NCBI GenBank assembly: GCA_963741845.1
Contig: CAVUJV010000016.1
Span: forward strand, 62,001 to 126,000
Reading direction: 5' to 3'
From: Roseiarcus sp963741845
GTDB lineage: Bacteria > Pseudomonadota > Alphaproteobacteria > Rhizobiales > Beijerinckiaceae
Length of the DNA stretch: 64,000 nucleotides
Part shown: piece after piece, positions 18,438 to 27,199 of the stretch
Layout: each line of letters opens with the position of its first letter
Position numbering within the stretch: the stretch's first letter is position 1
Notes under the pieces: generated by a model
The model's input: the letters and a program-made list of their open reading frames with translations, nothing else
What the model was told of the DNA's origin: nothing
Databases searched by the model: none
Position numbers and translations under genes: made by a program

Positions 18438-18502
18438 TCGCCGGGGAACTCTTGGACGTTTCGCGCGTTCGCTTGGCGTCCAGACACGCATGGAGGCCGG
18501 AC

Positions 18503-18811
18503 ATGAAACATTTGATCGCTATGTGCGCGGCGGCCGGAGCGCTTGCGATTGCCGCGCCTGCGTTCGCCACGACCGTCTACACCGACTCCGCTACCGGACA
18601 GACTTATGTCGTCGCGGATCAGGGCTGGGGCGGACCTGTAAGGTATGTCACTGCGCCAGTCGGGATGGCTCCCGCCGGCATGGTTCTTCAGCCGGCGAGC
18701 GGCGCATTGGGCGGCATCATAGGCCCGGATACCCACCTGGTCCCGGTAAACCCGCGTTGCTATCTGCAGACCGACTTCACGGGCAAGCATACCGCGATGT
18801 GCGGTCCGTAA
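18503..18811 (+). CDS. Small secreted protein, unknown function
   Basis: 102 aa starting MKHLIAMCAAAGALAIAAP, a clear signal peptide with a likely cut after AFA. The mature part is short and Gly/Pro-rich with two cysteines near the C-terminus (PRCYLQTDF, TAMCGP) that could form a disulphide in the periplasm. The ATG at 18503 has GGAGG 6 bases upstream. I recognise no family. It is followed by a hairpin before the convergent molybdoenzyme gene. Confidence 0.75.
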   Translation: MKHLIAMCAAAGALAIAAPAFATTVYTDSATGQTYVVADQGWGGPVRYVTAPVGMAPAGMVLQPASGALGGIIGPDTHLVPVNPRCYLQTDFTGKHTAMCGP

Positions 18812-18858
18812 GGCTTGCGACGGACGAAGTCCGGATCCGGCAAACGTCCAGGAGCGAA

Positions 18859-18890
18859 AGACGGGCGCGGCCTTTTCGCCGCGCGCGTCT
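18859..18890. terminator. Hairpin between convergent genes
   Basis: Inverted repeat AGACGGGCGCGGC / GCCGCGCGCGTCT with two central mismatches and a 6-base loop CTTTTC, followed by CCTTTGG on the plus strand. It lies between the small secreted protein gene (+) and the molybdoenzyme gene (-). Confidence 0.55.
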
Positions 18891-18924
18891 CCTTTGGCAA
18901 ACTCCCCGGGTGACCGCGCCGCCC

Positions 18925-19707
18925 TCAGACGCCCGCGTACCAGTCGTAGCCCCGGTCCTCCCAGAACCCGCCGCGTCCGCGGCCGAGATGGGCGAATCCG
19001 TCGATCGCCTCGATGCGCATGACATATTTCGCCATCTTGTAACCAAGCTGCCGCTCGACCCGGAGCCGTAGCGGCGCGCCATGCTCAACCTTCAGCGGAG
19101 CATAATTCATCTCGTAGGCGAGGATCGTCTGCGGATGAAAGGCGTCGACAAGGTCGATCGTCTCATAATAACGCCCGTTGCCGTCGAGCGTCTGTTCGAG
19201 GGTGTCGGCGCAGAAAAAGGCGATGAGGCGAGCCTGCGGCTTGAGGCCCGCCGCGTTCAGGATCGCCGACAGTTGCGCGCCCTTCCACTGGCCGATGCAG
19301 CTCCACCCTTCGACGCAATCGTGCCGCGTGATCTGCGAACGCGAGGGCAGCGCGCGCAGGTCCGACAGCGAGAGCTTCATCGGCCGCTCGACAAGCCCGC
19401 CGACCTCGAGCTTCCAGTCCGCGAAGCCCGCCTGGCGGGCCCGGACATAGTCGGGATCGTCCGGATCGGTCGAGCCGTTGGGCTTGAAATACGAGGAGAT
19501 GGCGCCGGGCGCATATTCCGGCGCGAGCGCATCCCGGGGCGCAAGCAGCGCGCGCTGGACGGCTTTGGTGAGCGACTCCGCCCCGTCCAGGATCGAGAGG
19601 ACCCGGGGAGAGTTCGAGCCAAGGTCGCACCCTGCGAGCGGGAGAAGACCGCCCGCCGCAACGCCGCGAAAGAACGTACGACGGGTCAGAAGAAGCCTGC
19701 GGCTCAC
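18925..19707 (-). CDS. Tat-exported molybdopterin oxidoreductase (sulfite-oxidase fold)
   Basis: 260 aa from a GTG at 19707 that overlaps the cytochrome gene stop (GTGA). The N-terminus has a twin-arginine motif (TRRTFFRG) and a lipobox LAGC, so it is probably a Tat-exported lipoprotein. The body matches the oxidoreductase molybdopterin-binding domain: LEVGGLVERPMKLSLSDL, the likely Mo-ligand Cys in RHDCVEGWSCIGQWKG, and LRVERQLGYKMAKYV. This is the MsrP/YedY-like fold, but the membrane partner is a b561-type cytochrome rather than MsrQ, so the substrate is unknown. Confidence 0.88.
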   Translation of the reverse strand: MSRRLLLTRRTFFRGVAAGGLLPLAGCDLGSNSPRVLSILDGAESLTKAVQRALLAPRDALAPEYAPGAISSYFKPNGSTDPDDPDYVRARQAGFADWKLEVGGLVERPMKLSLSDLRALPSRSQITRHDCVEGWSCIGQWKGAQLSAILNAAGLKPQARLIAFFCADTLEQTLDGNGRYYETIDLVDAFHPQTILAYEMNYAPLKVEHGAPLRLRVERQLGYKMAKYVMRIEAIDGFAHLGRGRGGFWEDRGYDWYAGV

Positions 19708-20543
19708 GGCGTTTCCTCCGGGATGCGGTACTGTCCGGTTATCATCGACCGGATGTTGTTGAAGACGCCGGACACGAGCACCATCACGAGATGCACGACG
19801 ACGAAGGCGACGAGACAGGTCGCAAGCAGGAAATGGACGGTGCGCGCCGATTGACGGCCGTGAAACAGGACGAGCAACCCCGGAAAGGCGGCGTCCAACC
19901 CCGGCGACATCGTGAGCCCCGCAAGAACGAGGATCGGAAAAGCGACGATGACGCTGAGATAGGCAAGCTTCTGCAGCACGTTGTAGTGGAGCGCCTCGTC
20001 GCCCCTGGGGAATCGCAGCCTCGCGTGATCGAGGATCGCCCGCGGGATCATGCGCAGTTCGTGGAGCGTCGGCAGGAAATCGCGGATGTGGCGGCGCGCG
20101 AACAGGTTCCCGACATAGACGAGCCCGTTCAGCACAAGGAGCCAGGCGAAAAAGAAGTGCCAGCGCCGGCCGGTCGCGAGATCCTGATAGGAAGGCAAGG
20201 TCGCCCATGACGGAAAGCCGCGCTCGTCCATGTCGCCGTCGGGTCCGCGCGAGGCGCCGAGCACGCCGGTCGTATCGAACGCATGACCGAACAGCGTCGT
20301 CACGCCGGTCACCGGGCCGTCGTCGTTTTCATTCGCGGAGAGCGAGAAGAACGGCTTCTCGAAATCGCTCGTCTGGCCCCAGCTCAGCGAAGGATGCGCG
20401 TTGAAGATCTGGAGCCCGCTCATCAGCAGGATCAGAAAGCAGAGCGCGTTGATCCAGTGACAGACGCGAACCACGGCAGAGTGGCGGAGAATGATCCGCG
20501 AAATAACGCGCGGCGTTGCAGAGACGGTGGATATGGACGCCAT
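19704..20543 (-). CDS. Cytochrome b561/Ni-hydrogenase b-type membrane protein
   Basis: 279 aa from the ATG at 20543 (AGGAAG upstream). A b-type membrane cytochrome with about four or five helices. Likely haem histidines are in RHSAVVRVCHWINAL, in GRRWHFFFAWLLVLNG, and in the last helices (RTVHFLLATC, VVVHLVMVLVSGVF). A large periplasmic loop follows the first helix. It overlaps the molybdoenzyme gene and should pass electrons between that enzyme and the quinone pool. Confidence 0.88.
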   Translation of the reverse strand: MASISTVSATPRVISRIILRHSAVVRVCHWINALCFLILLMSGLQIFNAHPSLSWGQTSDFEKPFFSLSANENDDGPVTGVTTLFGHAFDTTGVLGASRGPDGDMDERGFPSWATLPSYQDLATGRRWHFFFAWLLVLNGLVYVGNLFARRHIRDFLPTLHELRMIPRAILDHARLRFPRGDEALHYNVLQKLAYLSVIVAFPILVLAGLTMSPGLDAAFPGLLVLFHGRQSARTVHFLLATCLVAFVVVHLVMVLVSGVFNNIRSMITGQYRIPEETP

Positions 20544-20783
20544 GAGTTTGACTTCCTGGAATGAGCCTCGCCGACGTCTTCGAAGGGATAGGCGGAATTG
20601 TTTCACCCGCGCCCAATGGGGGAGGGCCCAATCTACAATTTTTTTGCGATCCGTTTGAAACCCCGCGGGTTCGGCCCCGTCCGCCTCGAAGTCAAACGTA
20701 TCCCAGCAGGAACATCATCGAACGGCAAGCCCTCCGGGCCGCCCGTGTTCGTGGGCAAGCTGATTCCGGTCGGACCCTGACCG

Positions 20784-21368
20784 TCACCAGCGCGAAAACG
20801 TACGCGTGACGCGGCGCAGGAAGGCTTCGCGCCGCGGAGCGGTCGAGAAATCCATGCCGTAGATCGCCAGATAGTCGAAGGGACCGCCCGGCGCCGTCAG
20901 CACGCCGATGTTGTCGCGGACAAAGCGCCGGGGCGGATCGCCCTTGGCGATCACGTCGGAAATGCGCTCGCCATAGGCCGCGACGGCGCCGAGGCGTTTG
21001 ACGTTCTGCAGATTCGCGTGAAAGAGGCCCTGCGCGTCGATGACCGTCGCGACGCCGGGCAGGAAGACGCGCTGGAAATAGCCCTGCAGGATGGCGGGCA
21101 AACCGTCGAACCAGACGGGAAAGATGAGCGCCAGCGCTTCGGCCGCGCGCAGCCGCTCGACATAGGGCCGCACCGTCAGCGCGTTTTGCGAGATATCGAC
21201 ATAGGTCCGCATCTGCTCGGCCGGCAGGACCGGATCGAATTTCTCCGCGTAGAGATCGAGGTCGTCGATCTCGTGGCCGTTCGCGCTCAGCGTCTCGACG
21301 ATGCGATGATGCAGCGCCGACACGAAGCTCGTCTTCAGCGGATGGGCGTGGACGACGAGAACCCGCAA
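20784..21368 (-). CDS. NAD(P)H-dependent oxidoreductase, flavodoxin-like fold
   Basis: 194 aa, TTG start with GAGG upstream. MRVLVVHAHPLKTSFVSALHH and LIFPVWFDGLPAILQGYFQRVFLPG are hallmarks of the KefF/NQO1-type FMN quinone reductases. It starts 7 bases after the MFS gene stop, so it is probably the last gene of a usp-MFS-oxidoreductase operon. A role in quinone or electrophile detoxification is likely from the family only. Confidence 0.87.
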   Translation of the reverse strand: MRVLVVHAHPLKTSFVSALHHRIVETLSANGHEIDDLDLYAEKFDPVLPAEQMRTYVDISQNALTVRPYVERLRAAEALALIFPVWFDGLPAILQGYFQRVFLPGVATVIDAQGLFHANLQNVKRLGAVAAYGERISDVIAKGDPPRRFVRDNIGVLTAPGGPFDYLAIYGMDFSTAPRREAFLRRVTRTFSRW

Positions 21369-21375
21369 ACGTCCC

Positions 21376-23040
21376 TCACGCCCCTGCCGGCGCGCCGCGC
21401 CGCGCCGCGCCCGTGATCGTCCGTCGCTCGGGCGCCACCAGAAATTCGATATGCGGCGGCTCGAGCAGCATCTCCCTGATCGCGTCTTCCAGCATCTGGT
21501 CCTCGCGGGTGACGCGCTCGCGCAGGTGCATCAGCTCCAGCCAGGACTCGATGAGATAGGCCTCCTCAAACCGGCCGAATTCCGCCATGTCCTCGAACAC
21601 GCCCCAGGCGAAGGCGCCGTTCCGGCGCCGCTCCTCGCCGAGTTCGTCCAGAGCGCGCAGGAACTTGATCCGGTCCTGCGGGTCGATGCGATAGGCGATC
21701 TTGACCAGCACAGGGCCGCGGTCGTCGGCGATCGCCTCGGCGGTCTCCGGAGCGCGCCAATGCAGCGATGGCGTGAGGTCGATCGTCTCGCCCTGTTCGA
21801 GCCGCCACGTCCAGCTCAGGGGGATCGCGAAGATGAGGCCGATGGCCGCGAGAATGAGCGCATCCGACAGTCCGAACTGCCCCGCGATCTTGCCCCAGGC
21901 GGCGGAGCTTACCGTCATCGTGCCGAAAATGACGGTGAGGAAGACCGCAAGTCCGCGGCCCCGGACCCAGTCCGGCAGCACGTTCTGCGCCGAGACATAG
22001 AGGCTCGTCAGCACGATGACCCAGGCCGCGCCGGCGACGGCGCAGGCGCCGAGCGTCAGCAGGAAATTGTGGCTGAACGCGAAGAGGACGAGCGCCGCTG
22101 CGGTCCCGACCGACCCCACGAGCACGAGCCAGTCGAGATTGAGGCGCTCGCGCAGATAACGATGCAGGAACGAGCCCGCGATCGAGCCCGCGCTGATGAG
22201 GCTGAGAAGCAGGCCATAACGTTCGGCGCCGTCGCCGCCGCGCAGCGCAATCAGGGGCAGGAGCCCCCAATAGGCGGCGGCGAAGGGATAGATCGCGACG
22301 GTGCGGACGAGCGTTGCGCGCAGAAGCCGATTGTTGAACGCGTGTCGAACGCCGACCCGGACCGCGCTGTGCAACCTTTCGGCGCGTAGCGTCGGGGATT
22401 CCTTGCGCGGCGAGCGCCACCAGAGGAGCGCGGCAATCACGATCAGGTTGGTCGTCATGAAGGCCCAGAGCGGCGTCGAGGCGCCGAAATTCACGATTGC
22501 GAGGCCGCCAAGCGCCGGCCCGATCGTGCGGCTGATGTTGTAGCCGACGCCATTCGCCGAGATCGCTCCCGGAAGGTCCTCCTTCGGCACGAGCAGCGGC
22601 AGCACCGAGAGCCATGCCGTCGAGTTCAGCCCCCAGGCCGCGCTCAGAAGGAAGGTCGTCATGAGGAGCAGGACGGGGCTCGCAAGGTGGAACGTCACAA
22701 GCGCCGCGAAGACCGCGATCATCGCCGCCACCGCCGCGCTCACCGCGATGATCAGCCGTCGCGGATCGACGATGTCGACGATGGCCCCGGACGGCAGCGT
22801 GAACAGGAACATCGGCAGATTCGCCGCCGCGTGGACCAGGGATATATGCAGCGGGTTGAGGTCGAGCTGCGTCATCAGCCAGCCGGACGCGGTGTCGTAC
22901 ATCGCGATCCCGATGAGCGCTCCCGTGCTCGCGAGCCAGACGATGGCGAAGGCGGGATGCGAGAAGGCGCCGAGCGTGGACCGTCCAGCCGGAGAGGAGG
23001 AGGGCGCGTCCATGTTGGTCGTCTCCGCCTGCGCTGGCAT
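21376..23040 (-). CDS. MFS_3 (EntS-like) exporter with C-terminal ABM-like domain, paralogue 1
   Basis: 554 aa. The first ~410 residues are twelve membrane helices of the MFS_3 group (FLFTLPSGAIVDIVDPRRL, ISRTIGPALGGLA, LPDWVRGRGLAVFLT). The last ~140 residues are soluble and resemble an antibiotic-biosynthesis-monooxygenase-like ferredoxin fold (GPVLVKIAYRIDPQDRIKFL, EAYLIESWLELMHLRERV), a usual feature of this group. The ATG at 23040 overlaps the usp stop by one base (TAATG). A related gene is at 24664-26343 on the other strand. Substrate unknown. Confidence 0.9.
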   Translation of the reverse strand: MPAQAETTNMDAPSSSPAGRSTLGAFSHPAFAIVWLASTGALIGIAMYDTASGWLMTQLDLNPLHISLVHAAANLPMFLFTLPSGAIVDIVDPRRLIIAVSAAVAAMIAVFAALVTFHLASPVLLLMTTFLLSAAWGLNSTAWLSVLPLLVPKEDLPGAISANGVGYNISRTIGPALGGLAIVNFGASTPLWAFMTTNLIVIAALLWWRSPRKESPTLRAERLHSAVRVGVRHAFNNRLLRATLVRTVAIYPFAAAYWGLLPLIALRGGDGAERYGLLLSLISAGSIAGSFLHRYLRERLNLDWLVLVGSVGTAAALVLFAFSHNFLLTLGACAVAGAAWVIVLTSLYVSAQNVLPDWVRGRGLAVFLTVIFGTMTVSSAAWGKIAGQFGLSDALILAAIGLIFAIPLSWTWRLEQGETIDLTPSLHWRAPETAEAIADDRGPVLVKIAYRIDPQDRIKFLRALDELGEERRRNGAFAWGVFEDMAEFGRFEEAYLIESWLELMHLRERVTREDQMLEDAIREMLLEPPHIEFLVAPERRTITGAARRGAPAGA

Positions 23041-23867
23041 TAATGGGAGGCCAGCACGCAGCGATCGGCGCTGAGCACCAGGTCGCGCGTCACCCCGCCG
23101 AAGGCCCATTGGCGCAGGCGGCTGTGGCCGAAGGCGCCGGCGACGATCAGATCGACGTTGCGTTCGCGTGCTATGCTTCGGAGTTGCCCGGCCTCGGTCC
23201 CCTGCGGGGCTTCCGCGGAGACGTTGGCCTCGATTCCGTGGCGGCGGAGCCATTCGGCAAGCTCGCTCAGGCCCGCTCGCGCCTCATCGACGCGCTGGGC
23301 CTCGACGATCTCCACGACGTCCACGCGCTCCATCGCGCGAAGCAGGGGCAAGGCGTCCGAAACGGCGCGGCGCGCCTCCCGCAGGTCTTTCCAGCAGATC
23401 AGGGCCGAACCGAATGCGAAGCCCTGCGCGCTGGCGGGAACGGCGAGAATGGGCCGCCCGGCCCGCATCAGCAGATCCCCCGGCTCCGCGCATCCGGACG
23501 GGAAAATGAAATGATCCTTCGCCTCGCTCGAAATGACGAGAAGGTCGACCGCTCGCGCTTCATGGGCGACGAATTCGGAAGCCGGCCCGAAGGTCAGCTG
23601 CGCGCGCCAGGCGAGGCTGGCCGTCTCGGGAAAGGCCTGACGGAATTCGCGCTCGGCCGCCTCGGCCAATTCGCGAAACTTGCGCACTTCGTGTTCGTGC
23701 GGCTCGGTCGGTCCGGCTGGCCGCGCCGAAAGGTGCATGTTCGCCTGCTTCGCCGCCACGCCGATGACCGCGGCGTCGAACTTTCCCGCAAGATCCCGCG
23801 CGACAGCCAGGACCGCGCCATTCGGCCGGTCGAGATGAAGACACGCCATCAGGGATGTGAGCGCCAA
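23040..23867 (-). CDS. Tandem UspA universal stress protein
   Basis: 275 aa from a TTG start with AGGAGG 6 bases upstream; the ATG at codon 8 is the alternative. Two UspA domains: the second carries the nucleotide-binding-like motif GAFGHSRLRQWAFGGVTRDLV near the C-terminus, while the first is diverged. Cytoplasmic stress protein. It heads the operon with the MFS_3 exporter and the flavodoxin-fold oxidoreductase. Confidence 0.88.
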   Translation of the reverse strand: MALTSLMACLHLDRPNGAVLAVARDLAGKFDAAVIGVAAKQANMHLSARPAGPTEPHEHEVRKFRELAEAAEREFRQAFPETASLAWRAQLTFGPASEFVAHEARAVDLLVISSEAKDHFIFPSGCAEPGDLLMRAGRPILAVPASAQGFAFGSALICWKDLREARRAVSDALPLLRAMERVDVVEIVEAQRVDEARAGLSELAEWLRRHGIEANVSAEAPQGTEAGQLRSIARERNVDLIVAGAFGHSRLRQWAFGGVTRDLVLSADRCVLASH

Positions 23868-23897
23868 GAGATCCTCCTGAAAGGGCGCGCGGCGAGC

Positions 23898-24452
23898 TTA
23901 CTGGCCGGGCGTCTTGAGCGCCCGAAACGCGGCGATGACGCGCTCGCGCGTCTCCGAATCCTGAATATAGATATCCGTCCAGGCGCTCATGGACTCTTGT
24001 CCATCCCAGACCGCATGAACGCAAGGCGCTCCTTTGCAGCGAAAGATGACCCCGCGGGCCTCGCCGCCCGATTCGGTCGTGTCCCAATCCGAAACCTCGT
24101 CTTCGACCTTGACGTCGTCGATCGGAAATCGCGCATGATGCGTGCCGGGCCTCACCGCGCCGTGCTTGATTTCGTCGTAGGTCTCATCCGTCGCCACTTC
24201 GATGCTTCTATCGTCCATGACGTTGAAGGCGATCGACTTCAGGGTCCAGAGTGTGATGACTCCCGTTGCTTTCGCTCGATATTTCGGATTGGCCGCAACC
24301 GCCTCGGGGAGGGTCTTGATCAGATAGGCCTTCGCTTCGGCGGGGGTCGCAAAGGGAGCATTGCCGCCCTCCGTAGCCTCCAATGCGGACGCCGTCGAGC
24401 CAATCAGCGCCGCCATCCCGGCGGCCGCAAACCCCATGAGCATTCTGCGCAT
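23898..24452 (-). CDS. Secreted protein of unknown function
   Basis: 184 aa from the ATG at 24452 (GAGG upstream). A signal peptide is visible (MRRMLMGFAAAGMAALIGS, then a likely cut after ASA). The mature part is acidic, begins with a segment like a small dimerisation helix (PAEAKAYLIKTLPEAVA), and has one Cys pair (FRCKGAPCVH). I recognise no family. It lies 30 bases upstream of usp on the same strand and may head that operon. Confidence 0.75.
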   Translation of the reverse strand: MRRMLMGFAAAGMAALIGSTASALEATEGGNAPFATPAEAKAYLIKTLPEAVAANPKYRAKATGVITLWTLKSIAFNVMDDRSIEVATDETYDEIKHGAVRPGTHHARFPIDDVKVEDEVSDWDTTESGGEARGVIFRCKGAPCVHAVWDGQESMSAWTDIYIQDSETRERVIAAFRALKTPGQ

Positions 24453-24663
24453 CCGCGGCCTCGGGTTCAGCAGGGAGAGCGACCAATATAGTGGCCTCGC
24501 GTCCTCGCCGCCACCCGACAAAGCGGCCGCGACAAAGCAGCCGCGATCAAGGGATCGAGAGGCGAGTCTTGAAACGCCCGCCGTTCCCCGCCATGTAGCG
24601 CGTCGAGGGCTTTCGCCGAAATCATGTTCGGGCGTCGGGCTCTCTCATCCGGTCGGAAAGCCA

Positions 24664-26343
24664 TTGTCCAGCGAAGCCAGCGCGAACTCGAACCCGTCCG
24701 CGGGCGCGGAAACGCGCCCGAGCGTGTTCGCGCATCCGGCGTTCACGGTCATCCTCATTGCGAGCTCCATCTCGAACATCGGCATCGCCATGTTCGACAC
24801 GTCGATGAGCTGGCTCATGACCAGCCTGAACCCGGACCCGATGATGGTGTCGGCGGTCCAGGTCGCGACCATGCTGCCGATGTTCCTGCTCACGCTTCCG
24901 GCGGGCGTGCTCGCTGACATTTTCGACGCGCGGAGGCTGCTCATCGGAGCGCTGGTCTTCGTCGCGATCGTGTCGGCCCTGTTTGCCGTGGTCGTCACGT
25001 TGCATTTGGCCACGCCCTGGCTGCTGCTCACGACGACCTTCCTTTTGGGCGCAGGAGGCGCGCTCGCCGCTCCGACCTGGCTGCTCATCACGCCGATGCT
25101 CGTGCCGAAGGAAGACCTCGACAACGCGATCGCGATCAACAACACGAGCTTCAACGTCAGCCGGGCGATCGGCCCGGCGATCGGGGGCTTCGCGATCGCG
25201 GCGCTCAGCATGGACTTTCCGTTCTGGTTCTACTGCGTCGGCAATCTCGTTGTGCTCGCGGCGATTCTCTGGTGGCGGGGGCCGCGCAAGGTCCAGGAAA
25301 CGCTGCCTGCCGAGCGGCTCGTCAGCGCGCTGAAGACGGGGCTTCGCTACGCCCGTTACAACCGCGACATCGATTCGACGCTCATGCGCGCGATCGCTTT
25401 CTTCCTGTTCGCGAGCGCCTATTGGGCGCTTCTGCCCCTGATCGCCCGGACGCAGCTCAATACCGGCCCGGAGACATATGGCGTTCTGCTCGGCATGGTC
25501 GGGCTGGGTTCGATCGTGGGCTCGTTTCTTCTGACCTGGCTCAAGGAACGGCTGGGGCCGGACGGGCTCGCGGCGCTGGCGACTTTCGGGACGATCGCCG
25601 CGCTCGTCCTGTTCGGGGCGGCGCGCGACCCATGGGTTGCATCCGCGGCAAGCTTCATCGCGGGCGCCGCATGGATCGTCATGCTGACGACGCTGTTCGT
25701 CTCGGCGCAGGTTGCGCTTCCCGAATGGGTCCGTGGACGCGGGCTCGCGCTCTATCTGACGGTCTATTTCGGGGCGATGACCGCGGGCAGCGCGATCTGG
25801 GGAAAGATCGCGGGCCTCGAAGGCATTTCCGGCGCGCTCTATATCGCGGCCGGCGGGGCGCTCCTCGGCTTCCTCGCGACTGCGCGCCGGAAGCTTCAGA
25901 CCGGCGCCGTGCTCGACCTGTCGCCGGCCATGCACTGGAGCCGCCCGGTTTTCGCGCGGCGCGTCGGAGACGACGAGGGACCGATCCTCGTCTCGATCGA
26001 CTATCGGGTCGCGCCGGAGAACCGCGGGAAGTTTCTCGCCGCCTTGCAGGAGATCGGCGACGAACGGCGGCGCGACGGCGCTTACGCCTGGAACGCCTTT
26101 GAAGACACTGGGGATCTTGGCCGCGTCGTCGAAGTGTTCCTGATCCAGTCGCTGCTGGAACTCAAGCACCTTCGGGCGCGCGTGACTCAGGCCGACCGTC
26201 TCGCGGAGCAGAACGCCCACCAGTATCTGGTCGAGCGGCCGGTCATCCATTTCCTTCTCGCGCCGAAACGCGTCCGGGAGACGAAGAAGAGGCGGAGGGG
26301 CTTCCTTCTGGCGCCTGCGCGGGTCGAGACGGCCGCGGAGTAG
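24664..26343 (+). CDS. MFS_3 exporter with C-terminal ABM-like domain, paralogue 2
   Basis: 559 aa from a TTG at 24664, preceded closely by GGAAAG; no ATG or GTG fits, and a longer open frame upstream runs antisense through the secreted-protein gene. Same architecture as the gene at 21376-23040: membrane part (FLLTLPAGVLADIFDARRLL, VSRAIGPAIGGFA, LPEWVRGRGLALYLT) then a soluble tail (GPILVSIDYRVAPENRGKFL). The C-terminus is strongly basic (ETKKRRRGF). Divergent from the usp operon across a 211-base gap. Confidence 0.9.
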   Translation: MSSEASANSNPSAGAETRPSVFAHPAFTVILIASSISNIGIAMFDTSMSWLMTSLNPDPMMVSAVQVATMLPMFLLTLPAGVLADIFDARRLLIGALVFVAIVSALFAVVVTLHLATPWLLLTTTFLLGAGGALAAPTWLLITPMLVPKEDLDNAIAINNTSFNVSRAIGPAIGGFAIAALSMDFPFWFYCVGNLVVLAAILWWRGPRKVQETLPAERLVSALKTGLRYARYNRDIDSTLMRAIAFFLFASAYWALLPLIARTQLNTGPETYGVLLGMVGLGSIVGSFLLTWLKERLGPDGLAALATFGTIAALVLFGAARDPWVASAASFIAGAAWIVMLTTLFVSAQVALPEWVRGRGLALYLTVYFGAMTAGSAIWGKIAGLEGISGALYIAAGGALLGFLATARRKLQTGAVLDLSPAMHWSRPVFARRVGDDEGPILVSIDYRVAPENRGKFLAALQEIGDERRRDGAYAWNAFEDTGDLGRVVEVFLIQSLLELKHLRARVTQADRLAEQNAHQYLVERPVIHFLLAPKRVRETKKRRRGFLLAPARVETAAE

Positions 26344-26364
26344 GGCGCGAGGCCTCGCCAGACT

Positions 26365-27195
26365 TCACGCTCGATCCTTCGCCGCCACGGCCGCCAGATG
26401 CCGCTCCATCAGAGGGCGCGTCTCGTCCGCCTCCGCGATCCGCGCGAAGCGCGGCAGGGCGCCGAGCGCGGCGAACTGCGCGTGGAGATAGGAGCCTTCG
26501 GGCGGGCAGGCGGCCATGGCGTAGCCGCTCCAGCGGATCGCCTCGCTCCAGAGATGGAGCATTGTCGCGCCGCGCACGGTCTCGTGCGCCCAGTCGCGCC
26601 ATTCCGGCAGAAAGAGCTTCCAGAACTGCTCCGGCTCGACCGGATAGCAGACATGGGGATCGAGCGCCCTCTCGTAGAGGCCGTGACGCTCCAGCACCGG
26701 CGTCAGCAGAAAGGGCCCGAGCGCGCCCCAGGGCTGATCGTGTCCCGCCGCCGCCTCGGCGGTCGCGACAAGCTCGGCGAGCGCCGGCTCGTCCGGGGGC
26801 AGGCGCAGCACCGCGTTGTTGACGAGCAGGGTCGAGACCGCGTCCGCCTGACGGCAGAAGATATAGGGCGCCGCCGCGAAGGCAGGCTTTTCGAGGCAGA
26901 GAAGGTCCGCGTCGACCCAGCAGGCGCCCGTCTGCCGGATCATCCGGTAGCGGAACATGTCGGAAAAGGTCGCGATCGAGACCTTCCCCTCGACCCGGTA
27001 GGCGTCGATCAGCCCCTCGTCGGGACAGATGCTCCGCGCGTCCGCCAGGGTGACGCCGGGCGGCGCGTCGAGCGCGAGATCGTAGGCGTAGAGCGTGAGC
27101 TTCGCCCCCGCGCGCGGAAAGGAGGCGAGGCAGGCCCAGGCGAAGCCGTCGAGCGGCCCGCGCCAGAACGAGGCGAAGCCAGCGTCGGCGTCCAT
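26365..27195 (-). CDS. Glycosyltransferase with DXD sugar-binding motif (GT32-like)
   Basis: About 276 aa. The stretch FSDMFRYRMIRQTGACWVDAD contains the DXD-type metal/nucleotide-sugar motif of GT32/capsular-polysaccharide-type glycosyltransferases; MLHLWSEAIRW near the C-terminus fits the same group. The start is uncertain: ATG at 27195 (used) follows the methyltransferase stop by 4 bases, while an ATG at 27234 has GGAGG directly against it. Forms a pair with the methyltransferase, suggesting work on a surface polysaccharide or glycan. Confidence 0.75.
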   Translation of the reverse strand: MDADAGFASFWRGPLDGFAWACLASFPRAGAKLTLYAYDLALDAPPGVTLADARSICPDEGLIDAYRVEGKVSIATFSDMFRYRMIRQTGACWVDADLLCLEKPAFAAAPYIFCRQADAVSTLLVNNAVLRLPPDEPALAELVATAEAAAGHDQPWGALGPFLLTPVLERHGLYERALDPHVCYPVEPEQFWKLFLPEWRDWAHETVRGATMLHLWSEAIRWSGYAMAACPPEGSYLHAQFAALGALPRFARIAEADETRPLMERHLAAVAAKDRA

Positions 27196-27199
27196 GGAA

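Noticed and set aside
20598..20780. 60-codon plus-strand ORF between the cytochrome and oxidoreductase genes
   Set aside because: No clear ribosome-binding site for the first ATG, no recognisable family, and it sits in a divergent leader-like gap; too weak to call.
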